Shown here in pieces: positions 25,101-37,100 of a DNA stretch of 64,000 nt (its first letter is position 1; every line of letters starts with the position of its first letter). Under the pieces are notes generated by a model that searched no databases, was not told the DNA's origin, and was given only the letters and a program-made list of their open reading frames with translations. Where the stretch lies: contig OY821517.1 in the NCBI GenBank assembly GCA_963682025.1, forward strand, positions 334,161,144 through 334,225,143. Reading direction: 5' to 3'. This DNA comes from Cordilura impudica (Eukaryota; Arthropoda; Insecta; Diptera; Scathophagidae). The position numbers were made by a program, and so were the translations under genes.

Positions 25101-28100
25101 TTTGGTTTTTTGCGTTTGGCATCCCTAATTTGAATATTTATTATTATAAATTTATTCTCTTTGTTTTCCAAATATGGCAATATTTTAATAAATAAGTTGA
25201 GAGAGTTTTTTTTGGTTATTATTTTGTTACTCCATCTGACCTATATGGCCGCAATGAAGAAATATTTGGCCAGTTAAAAGAAACTATACAGCCACATCCA
25301 ATTAGCACGATTTAATACAAAACCATTACCTTTGCAAAGGAGGTTAGGGCGAGCTATTTAATTAGCAAAAACTAAATTAAACGAGAAGTTATGTCATATA
25401 ACCGGAAACGCATGCATATAGATATATAACCTAAATGCATGCCGATCAGCAACCACGATGACCAAAAAGCAAACACCGAAATAATAGAAAAGACGAAAAC
25501 CAACCCAAAGAATTTTCTGAAATAATTTGGTATTAAGTTTAACAAATTGTTTACCTTTTCCAATATTTAGTTTACATTTATTATCAATACTCAAACCGAG
25601 GTGGAGGGTATCAAAGATTCGGCACAGCCGAATTTAACAGTCTTACTTGTTTTAAATGAATTTTACTCAAAAAAAAAAAAAAAAAAAAAAATGTGCCAGA
25701 TGGTGCACATCTGTAAATATGGTGAACATCTGCAAAGAAATACTTTTCAAATAGTATATTCTTGTCAAAATTGGTTGGTTAATGAAGGTGTAGAATATGT
25801 CACCAGAAATCGCCTTGCCTATTAATACTATAGATGTCCGGTTTTATTGTTTTCTGTGCATTGTCGGAGGAAAATGTTAATATTTTTTCCATAATGTTTT
25901 TGGAAAAAAGCTGGTGCCATAATGTTATTTTATCAAAACTGTACATTTAGTTCTGTGGAGTCGAATAACCTTTATACTTTTTGATTCTTCTTCTTATTGT
26001 TTTATTACATCGGCTAGATGGTCAGTACTGTTGATATAACAATGTTCGGCTACAAATGCGGCAAATTATTAGTTCTGCAATTTTTCGTGCATTTGTTTAG
26101 TGGGTTTAAAAAAAATTGTAACTGCTGTGAGCAATTCACCTTTTTGGGAAACAAAACTTTCGTTTTGCAATAACTACAAAATGCTTTATGTCAGTGGTGG
26201 CCATCGAGAGAATTGAGTTAGTAATAGTGTTTATGAGCATGTGTTAGTTGTACTACACTGATCGAAATCCATGGACGTAACACAACGCCGATATTAAATG
26301 GGTTTGTGTAGATTTTGTATGAATGTTTATATGAATGCATAAAAGGGCAAATAGTTGAGTTCACGAAGAATATGGTAAAATTTTAAATATATTTTGTTGT
26401 TTTAAAATTTTAAATCTTACATTCTGAATAGGTAAAATAAAATGTGAAGAACATTTAATCTCTTTTATCCATAAGTTTGAAGTTTATTAAACCAAATAAG
26501 TAATAATAAGTAATTCATTTCTTTAAAAAACAAAAAAAAAAAAAACAAAATAGCAAAATTTAAAAAGATAAGAAATATCAAAGGTTATTAAGTGGTATGT
26601 TACCAAAAACTAAAAAAATTACCAGTAACTGGATATTTTTTAAAATTAAAAAAAAAAATGCATAAAGGACAGCTATAATGTTGTCAAATGGAGGCGACGT
26701 ATGTTATTTATAGAAAATGTTTAATTTATAGTTTATCAAGTCTTCGAAATTTTCCCAACATATTTGGTTTCTTTTAAACAAATATTCTCTGTGTACCTAT
26801 TAAAAAAAATATATATATGAATTTCAAAAGGCAATGCGACATAGACCTGCTTTGTTTAAAAGCTTTCATAAGACTGAATGAAATTGTTGTTTACTTTTAC
26901 TCTTTGGTGAGTATTTTTGTTTTCGTTCGGCTGTACACATATAAGAAGCCGAGCACCAGTGTGTTTGGCACGGCCTTCACTGCTTTATGTGCGTCTCCCT
27001 GAACTGGCCGTAGCCAATATTGTTAAAAAAGAGAGAATTGTTAATTTAAAATACCAATTATTTTCAGGTATGTTGGTCCAGCTTCAGATATTAATGTACC
27101 CGGCGGTGTGCGTATTATTGATGCTGCTGGTAAAATGATTTTACCCGGTGGTATCGATCCTCATACACATTTTCAATTGAAGTTTGGAGGAGCTGTTTCA
27201 GTAGATGATTTTTATCATGGCACCAAGGCAGCCATAGCAGGAGGCACAACCACAATTAGTTAGTATATTTATTTTAAAAGTGATGGCATTCATTAAATTG
27301 TTTAACTTTTGAACAGTTGATTTTGTTTTGCCCGACAAGGGTGAGTCTTTGGTGGAGGCCTATACAAGATGGCGTTCTTGGGCTGATCCGAAGGTCTGTT
27401 GTGATTATGCCTTTCACGTTGGCATAACTTGGTGGTCAAAATCCGTTTTCAACGAAATGAAAACATTATGTGAAGACATGGGAATTAATTCATTTAAAAT
27501 GTTTATGGCCTATAAGGGCCTCTATCAATTAAATGATTCCGATTTATTAGATGCCTTTGAACGTATTAGAGCTTTGGGTGGTGTGGCTCAGGTGAGTATT
27601 ATTAATATGACTAGAAAAAGTTTTTACTTTTGACGAATTTTTTTTAACGAATTTTTTCAGGTGCATGCTGAAAATGGCGATATTATTGCTAAAAATGTCG
27701 GTAAGCTGTTATCGGCCGGTATTACTGGTCCTGAAGGTCACGAATTATCCAGGCAAGAAGAAGTCGAAGCTGAAGCTGTTCATCGTGCCTGTATTTTGGC
27801 TCATCAGGTAATTTTAATATTTTATAAGGATCGTTTGCATCGGTTTGCGATATCCGCTGCACACTGGTATGGAGGGTATAAAAAATATGTTGCGGGCTTA
27901 AATGTAAACTAAGACTTACCAAAAGTAAATACATTTATTTATATTAGTATATAGCCCATAAAAAAAACTAGTCTACATCTATACTAATATTATAAAGAAG
28001 TAATGTGTGTTTGTTTGTTTTTTGTTTGTTTGTAGGAGGTAATCTCCGTAACTACCCATCTTATAGGCTATAATAGTTTAAATATTTTTGGTGGGCGTGG

Positions 28101-31100
28101 CACCTCCCACACAAATTAAATTTTTAATATCATATAAGTACATATATTGAGTATTATGATAGGGAGAGCTTTGCAAATTTGTGTGAGGTCACCTATTGTT
28201 AATATTAGTAGCTACGCCGGAAATGGGCGGGATCGGAAAAGTGGGCGTGGTACCTCCATTACAAATAATAGTTCAATATTATATATCTCGAGTAATGTGA
28301 TAGAGAGAGCTTTTCAAGTTTGTCTGATGTCACCTATTGTTAATGTGAGTAGTCGGAAAAAAAATGGGCAGTATCGGACCAATAGGCGTGGCACCTGCCA
28401 TACAAATTAAATATAAAATGCCATATATCTGGAGTACTGTTACAGTGAGAGTCTTAGAACTTTGTGTGAGCCCATAAGTTATTCATGTGATTAGTTAGAC
28501 AAAAAATGTGATCGGAGCAGTGGCACCGCCCGTTAAAGTAAATATATGATATCATATAACCGGTGTACTAAAAAAGGGAAGCTTTGACACTTTGCACGAC
28601 ACCATCAGATCTTAGTAAGAGTAGTCGGACAAAAAATTGGATGGGTTCACATCAACGGGCGTGGCACTCCCCATGCAAAGTAACTATTTAATGTCATATA
28701 TCTGGAGTACTGTAAACGAGAGGGCTTTGTGGCTTTGCATGAGCCGATAGATTCTTTGTATGATTAGTCGAACAAAAAAATGGGCGTGATCGTAGCAGTG
28801 GACGTAGCACAGCCCAAGCAAAGTAGATATCTAATATCATATAACTGGTGTTCTATAAAAGGGAAAGACTCGACATTTTGCACGAGTCCATCAGATATTA
28901 ATGTGAGTAGTCAAATAAAAATTGGGCGGGATGGGATTAGTGGGCATGACACCTCCAATATAAATAATATGAAGTACTACGAAAGCAACAGTCTTTTGTT
29001 AAGTACATTAGTTATCAATGTGATTTGTTGTGGAAAATATATCGCCAAAATCAAAAATTCGCCAAAACCGAAAATTGCGAAAAATAAAAATCGCCCAAAA
29101 ATCTTAAAAATAAAAATGGACAAAATCAAAAATCGCTAAAAAGAAAAATTGCCAATAGACATTCTAAGTTCAAGGCCAATAGTTAAGTGTAGCCAGATCT
29201 AATTTTGATGATCCATCTTCTTCTCATGGGCAGCTATATGTACCTTGCTCCAGGGTAGGAACTCCGAAAAATCTGATAATTGTTGTACAGAATGAAAAAA
29301 CAAAAAAACATTGTATATCAGCAAGTATTCAAATAAAAAAACTATGATAATAATCTATACTAACATAATAAAGAGGTAATATGTGTTTGTTTGTTTGTAG
29401 GAGGTAATCTCCGTAACTACACATCTGACATTCCTGAAATTTTCACAGATTCTTACTGCGGATATGGGAGTGCTAAAGGCTGTAATTTTTTTTAATATTT
29501 TTAGCGGGCGTGGCATCTCCAATACAAAGTAAATTTTAAATATCATATATATTAATATGAGAGAGAAAGCTTTGCAAATTTGTCTCAGGTCATCTATTAT
29601 TAACGTGAGTAGTCAGATAAAAAAATGGGCGGGATTGGACAAATGCACGTGGCACCCCTACACAAACTTAATATTAAATGTGATATATCTGAATTACTGT
29701 ATTAGTGAGAGCCTTGGGACTTTGCGTGAGCCCTTTCATAACAATTCGGATGGGGGGGTAGGGGGAGGGTGTAGCGAAGCACACCGGGTTGCATCTAGTA
29801 TAGTTATATATAAATAAAAATTAAATGCTATCTGTTGCTAAGCGCAACTCATGAGAACGGCTAGCCAATTTGGAAAAAAATTAATTTTTCTTTAATAGCC
29901 CGAGTGAAGTTTTTAGGAAGAAAAAATTATCCACGCCCACCGTATAGCTCATTTTGCCGACACACTTAAAGTTCCTATATAGGGTGACTATTTGGCTCTA
30001 TAAAAAAAATCCAAAAAATGTTGTAAAGTACGTCCACTTTATACTGTGTTCGATAAACAAATTTACATTTGTTTATAAATTTTGCTGAAACTTGATATCG
30101 GTATAAGTCGACTACTGACGACTGGACCGGTTGTCTAATTTTTTTGTTGTTTTTTATATATAAAAATAGTTCGAATACGGTTTATATAGAAAGAAAAATT
30201 AAACAAGAAAATTATAGACGGTCTAGACCGACTATACGATACCCTATACCATGCGTTTAGAGACCCTATCTCTTAGGCCCAACTAATTGGATATAGAAAA
30301 TAAGCATAAACCAGATTTGAGTGGCATTGTTATTAATTTTTTTCATATCGGATGCTGTATTTATATGGGGACTAGGTCGAAAAATGGACCGATCCTGGCC
30401 ATATTTGGTAAGATCACTTATTATTTGCAAAAACATATACAAACCAAATTTGAGAGAAATCTGTTCAATATTTTTTGTTTTCTGATAGATTTAAGTGAAG
30501 ATCAGGAAGCAGCTTTATATGGGGGGCTATGACTAAGAATTGCTCTATAGGCTTTATTTTTAGACTACTGATTTATATGTGTAATAAACAAACCCAATCT
30601 GACTGAGCTGTATATGATAATTTGGACCATATGGCAATTTAAGTCGATTTCATAGGTGTCATTTTTATGGGGACTATGTCTGAACATGCACCGATTTTAT
30701 ACCAAATTTCATCAAAATATGCTCACATTTGCGACCTGTAATTTGATTACAAGGTTAAATGGATACACAGACAGACACACGGGCAGACCGACAGACGGAC
30801 GGACATCGCTAAATCGACTCAGAAAGTGATTCTGAGTCGATCGGTGGGTCTAGGGCAAATATTTTTGGCAGTTACAAACATCAGAACAAAGTTATTATAC
30901 GCTGACCACATTGTGGTATAGGGAAATTAAAGAAAAACTAAAAGCGTTTTTTCATATGAGATTATGGTATGAACTCAAGACGACAACTCACGGTATGAGC
31001 GATGTATATGAGTAATTCTTCTTTATTTTCCTCGTTATGGTTTGTTAAATTCGCTCAATTTGAAAAACTCATAATTCTTTTATGCACTCTCTATAGCAAC

Positions 31101-34100
31101 TGACAAAAGGAATGGCTTATTAGGTTCATTCTTTTTTATTTTGTTCGTTATGCTCACGGAATGGAAATAACACATTTGTTATTACTTTTACTCCGAAATG
31201 CCAAAATAGTATGTTTAAAATCGATCGTCAAAGAAATTTCAACGGCGAAAACAAGAAAATCCAGTTCCAGGATACCATGTGTATTTTTCGACGACGCATA
31301 AGATCGCATTTACACAATCCATCCCAGCAAAGATGAGTGCTTCAATTTGCATTTGCTATTGCTCCACGTTCTTGGTCTAATGTCATTCCAACATCTGCTA
31401 ACTGTTAGCGGTGAATTGTGTGTAACATACAGAGAAGCCTGCCAACGTATGCTATTGCTATAGAATGACACTCATTGGGATTACACCCTCAGAAATGTAC
31501 TGATTTCGTGAAATGCTCAACAAATACGAATATCCTTTTCGATAATTATCTCAACATGCTTCCCATCGAAGCTGGATCAAATAAAAGGATGACAAATCTG
31601 ATTATATTTTGCATTAGGTGCATACTAGAACATAAAATCCCGATTTGCAAAAGAACGAGGAAATTCACATCAATTCTTTAAAATTAATTGATAACATGTG
31701 TTTGATGGTGTCGAAGAAGATATTATCTCAATCATGCATGGCATCGGCCAAGCATCCGATGCACCCCGCATTTAATCAAGAGTTGCGACGTGAAAAACAA
31801 TTAGATTCAATGCAATTCATTCAGAGAATCAGTTCGAACGAAAGTTCCGTGGTTTATGCCCCCGTTGGAACTGGAAAAACTGTTTTGATTGCATTGATTT
31901 TGCATCAATTCGCTCGTAGAATAAAATTGTATTTGCACTTTCTTCAGCAGGAATTGAAGTATTTAGTACTCAAGTTATCGTTGAATATGGAAATCAATGA
32001 AACTCTAACGTTCAAGCTTCCGATTAACTGTGCGATGGCCAACGTCTTGCAGCAAAGCATATTGATTGTTTGGAATGAATGTACGATGGCGCATAAAACG
32101 TCTTTGAAGGAATTATAAAAAACGATGCAATATCTAAAAAACAATCAGACCCGGTTTCGTGGCGCGATGATTCCTGTGATTCCGCGGTCAACGCCAACCG
32201 ATGAACTGAAAACATGTTTAAAGTCGTCGGTTTAGTGGAAACACGTCAAGGAAATCAAACTAAGTACGAACATGTGTATCGAGTTTCAGAATGACCAATC
32301 TATAGATATTTCTAACAAAAATTGCTCGACATTGGCAATGGAAAAATGAGCGATGATATTATCGACCGGCTTCATTTAATTCCCCGTTGATTTTTGTCAG
32401 TTCATTGCACAAAATTGCAAAAATTATGTTTGGTTGAGCAAACGTTCTATATTGGCTGTGCAAAATATTTATGTCGATGAATTCAGTTTTCAGATTCAAA
32501 GTGATATGGCTCGTGAATTGATGACGAAAAATCGGTGGGTTCCGTTAGTTCCAAAGACGATGTCGTCAATTATCCAATCGAGTTCTTAAACTCGCTGGAT
32601 TTTCCAGGATAACCGTTTCACAATCTCTAACTATAAGTCGGATCGGTAATTATAATGTTACGAAATATCAATCAACCACGTCTTTGTAATTGCACCTGGC
32701 GTGCAGTAAAAATAAACTGATGCAAAACATTATCGAAGCAAAAATTCTTTAAAAAACAAAGGATAAAACGTTTTATTACCACGCATTTCAATGGTTCCGA
32801 CCGACTCACAGTGGGACGAATAGCAACTGTTACGTTCAAATTACTCTCCACCTCACATAGTTCAATTGTTTGAGCTAATTTTTTTTTAATTGTCCGTCTT
32901 GAATCAGCCCATCGATCCCTCGTTTGGGAATTTTGATATCGGCTCACATTTTTCTGGAATTTGTCTCCAAAAATTAGTTTTTACGAAAAAAAAAAATGAT
33001 TTTTAGCGCATCTGTCACGCCGATTGTTTTTTAGTATTTATCGCAAAGAAGATTCTCAGCTGAAAATTTTCGAAAAAAGAACCCATTCTTGCTCCCCGGA
33101 TGAGAAAAAAACCTCCACAGCTGAACAACACGTCACGAAAATGAAAGGTTTGGACCTGAAATATCTCCAGTTTATAATAAGAGATATTTCTGACACTGTT
33201 GCCATTTCAAAAGGATCAGTCAAAAACATTTTAAAATATATTTTGGGCCTCAAGCAGTCAATTCTGCATTGCTTCCAAGAACACATTTTTGTTAAAGAGC
33301 GTAGGAAGCCCAGAATGTAATGAAATGCATATTCTGGGAGAAGAGAGTTGGATACATGCCTCTGATTCCATAGAAAACGTCCAAGATCACGCCACAGTTT
33401 TCTTCAACTATCGTGTTGTGGTGCATTATGAATTCCTTCCGGCGGAACAAGGAATATATTTTGAGAGTTGTGCTTCGTTTACATGAGGCCACTCGCTAAA
33501 ATAGGCCAGAACTATGGGCCTTGCATTACCTTGGATTTTATAACACGATAATGTATCGTCTCACCCTGCATTGGTTCTTCCAAAGCATTTCGCACAAAAT
33601 TCGACTCATATCGTTCCGTGTTCGCGTGATAGCCATGTGACTTCTGGCTATTCATTAAACTCAAAAGCCCTTTATAAGGGTAACATTTTGAATCGATTGA
33701 GGGGATAAAGGCCGAAGGGCACTTCCGGATAAGAATGTTTCAAGGATGGGGAAAAGCGTTACCATAATTGTTTTGTATCGGATGGAGGTGAGGAAATAAT
33801 TTTGGAAGAATAAATATAAAGATTCTTCATTTTATAACAAAAGTCACTTATTCAGTTGAACACAGGTATCGAACCATTTCTCATAACTGATGTATAGACT
33901 GCCTAGCCTTATTATAACTCTCTTCTTGTTTTAGTGCTTCAATCAATTTTTTCACTTCTTTCGGACTGAACAGTACTCTAACATATAAATTTTAGGGAAC
34001 TAAGGTTCAGGAATACCTATTTGTATCATTTTTGATCTCAATTACACTTTATTTCCCAGAGCCCAGCACTTCTTTTCATTTTTTTAAACAAAACTAATTA

Positions 34101-37100
34101 GGATTCCTTTTATATTCCATGAAACCAAAAGGTCGATTGTCCACTCTATGTGGTACATGTTATGAGTAAATCGGCTGGCATTGAATTGGCCAGAGCACGT
34201 CAACGCTATAATAATCGAGGTATATATGGTGAAACCCTGGCTGCTGCCTTGGGCACCGATGGTACTCATTGTCTACATAAATGTTTCCATCATGCAGCTG
34301 CTCATGTTCTAAGTCCGCCTTTGAGACCAGATCCTACGACACCTGAATTTATAATGAAATTATTGGCCAAGTAAGTTTTTCTATTTTGATTTTTTTTAAT
34401 AATTTCATCAGACATACATAATCCAATAATGATTCATTCATTCTTCATAATTAGACACGAAGATTTTTTAATGTGTTCATATCCATCATATATCCAAATC
34501 ACCAGATGTTTTGTCATGTACTTATGTCATATAGACTCAACCACTAAATATTTTTATTAATCACATTAATTTGTCAATTCAATTTGTAAATCACTTATTT
34601 ATCTATGTGCCGAAGCGTCAAGATGAGCGCTTAAGTCATTTGGCTTAGTAAGTATATTCTATATTAATACTTATTTATGCGGACAGTTTATTAAGAGCGA
34701 ATTAAATGGATCTCAGTTAAACTTAGTTGGTTGGTTGGTTTAACTAGCAGTTCACCGTCTGTGAAATCAATAAGTAGAGTCAATGACTTCTTGACCACTT
34801 GAAAGAAATATTTCAAAAGAACTAGATCCAAGCTCTGACATCAAGATAGCAGATAAGATCAATCAGATCTAAGTCCGATATCCCAGATAGGTCGTTCAGT
34901 ATGTGTCTGCCTAGTGTTCCGCAACTGCGGCAGTCATCGTTGAGCTAAAGTTCGAAGCCGTCAATACCGCCGAATACCTCGATATTTCCCTCTAGTTAAG
35001 TTATACCAACAATTTTGACCGATTTTGAGTTTTTTGGCATGTCAGTTACATACAGATCGATTAAACTGTTGTTTTCAGCTCGTTAGTCAATTAGTTTAAA
35101 GTTATAACACACAGGTATTGATATTTTAATTAAACTTAGTTTAGTTAAACTTCCGATTTTTAAAGCTTTCATAAGATTTTGAAAGTCTTTAGTGCTTAAA
35201 AATTCTATCAGATGTTTTCGGCGTTTTTTTTTTTAATAAAAAATTTGGCTTTTACTGTGAAAGAACGGAAACTTATATATTATCTGAAGTATTATCGATC
35301 GCTTGCCACTACTTTTTCCCATCTTCCTGGCAAGATATGGAAGCTGCGACGCAAGAATGCTTCATATTTTGAGGCTATCTACGAATCACCCTAATTTTTG
35401 AAGTGCTACTGAGACAGGCCATGTGTTATAGATCGAAATAAGTTGAAATCATAAGGAGTATTGTCTGGAAAATATGTCGGGTGGGGTAAAAGTTCCCAAT
35501 TAAGTGTTTCCAAATAGGTTTTGACCGGCGCCGCAACATGTCGATGAGCATTATCATGAAGTAGAATAATTTGCTGCTCTCAGGAGTAGTATTGGCCTTG
35601 CTTTTCTTTGAATGTTCGACTCAATCTCATCAATTGAAGAATAACTTGTTCGTGTCTCAAGTAGAATTGGGCTCGCTTTTCTTTAGGTGTTCGAATCGGT
35701 TTGAGCAAATCATAATACACGACTCCAAGCTGATTCCACCAAGTAGTTTTTTTCCATGAATATTTGGCTTAGCTGTAGATGTTGAAGGATAGCCAGGTGA
35801 TCCCCATGATTTCTTCCCTTTTGGGTTATCATAGTGAATCCATTTTTTCATCATCAGTAACTAGGCGGTACACAAAACACTCTGATTTATACCTGGCAAA
35901 CAGTATTTCTTATGTCAAAAATCGGAGTTCATCGCTTCTCGACGTCACACAGTGGCGCCATTTGAGTTTTTTTGTTGCAAAAATCATATCTTTTGAACCG
36001 AATGACATAATTGAACAGTTTAAACACCATATGATAGATAACTGTTCAGCCTATGAAATGAGCGTTTGGAAAGGGTGCTACGCTTTGTAGGGGCCTACTT
36101 ATGGGTTATCAAAGTTAAAATTTGTAGAAAAATCAATTTTATGGTAACTAAAAAAATTATTTTTCCATTTCTAGATTGTTTTTTTTTTATTTAGGGTTTT
36201 ATGTTTTAAATTATTACCCAACAAATTAAAAAAAATTACTTCTTTTTTAAATTTATTTTTTCAATTTTCTGTAAAATATTCATCACAATTCGTAAGAGAA
36301 GGTATATCTAAAAGACTAATCATTTCTAAACTATAATTATTTTCTAACTCTATTCGTGACTTCACATGCCGCAGGGAAGAAATAAGTGGATCGGAAGATG
36401 CTGCCAACATGTTGAAGAGGTCCTCATTTTGCCTTACCCTTGATGCTTTGAATGTGTTCTGCAATCTATATTTTTTATAAAATTTGTTAAAAGACTCCTG
36501 TGCTTCTTCAGAAAGCTCTCCAATTGGCAAAGAATGGTACTCAATTATATCTTTGCCATGCGCCAATATTTTATGGCCGGTCGGGGTCAACTTCTTCTGT
36601 GGATACATTTCTGCTAAAAGAGATGCAGTTTTCGATGCACATTCTCCATAGTTTGTAGAATTGACATTTTCTTTGCAGTTTAAAACATTCAAGATCGTTC
36701 CCAATCTTTTCACGAATTTGATTGTCAATTCCAGTGATTCTAGTTACTGCCTCAACATTTTCAAAAAATCTCCTAGAAGTGTTTTAATCGTTTGAGTTAC
36801 CGTATCCGTGCTTGGGACAGTCTACTTTTAGTCCAACTTGTTTAAAAAAAGCATCCTGTATTTGCTTCTTTCTGATCTTTTCCTTATCCTTTATTGATGT
36901 ATTTTCATCGAAGTTTTCCTCCTCTTGTGGTAGGGTATACGCCAGTTTTAGCAAGAACTCCATACACCTTATCCTTGCGTGCAATGGTGACATTCCATAT
37001 TCGTAATTCTCCTCGCTTGTAGAATCGTTTAAATTACCAAAGTTCTTCTGACTCTTTTTGCAAATCGGGCATGACAATGTTGAGGTTGTTCCTGTCAGTT

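Larger units (their letters stand above)
22123..25834 (-). mobile_element. F3 Helitron-like element split by F2-derived DNA
   Basis: The CTAG end is at 22123-22126 (CTAGCAGAGCCCAGCCCTCG) and the opposite end at 25834 (CCTATTAATACTATAGA). Between them lies about 3 kb bounded by F2 ends (22589-25652). The F3 halves match the copy at 52644-53009, with some loss at the junction. Confidence 0.7.
16308..27067 (+). other. Intron 2, transposon-filled
   Basis: Bounded by GTGAGT and TTTTCAG. It holds an F2 with a nested F1, an F1, a reversed F2, a hAT/F3/F1 nest and a second F3 with a nested F2. No alternative exon was seen in it. Confidence 0.85.
27808..34131 (+). other. Intron 5, transposon-filled
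   Basis: Starts GTAATT and ends CCAAAAG with a poor pyrimidine tract. It contains two F4 Helitron copies, an F1, a Helitron helicase remnant and a mariner remnant. I searched it by eye for a second version of exon 6 and found none. The last 300 bp (33840-34131) hold nothing I recognise. Confidence 0.8.

Noticed and set aside
25372..25825. Overlapping short frames on both strands
   Set aside because: They fall in F2 and F3 ends and show no domain.
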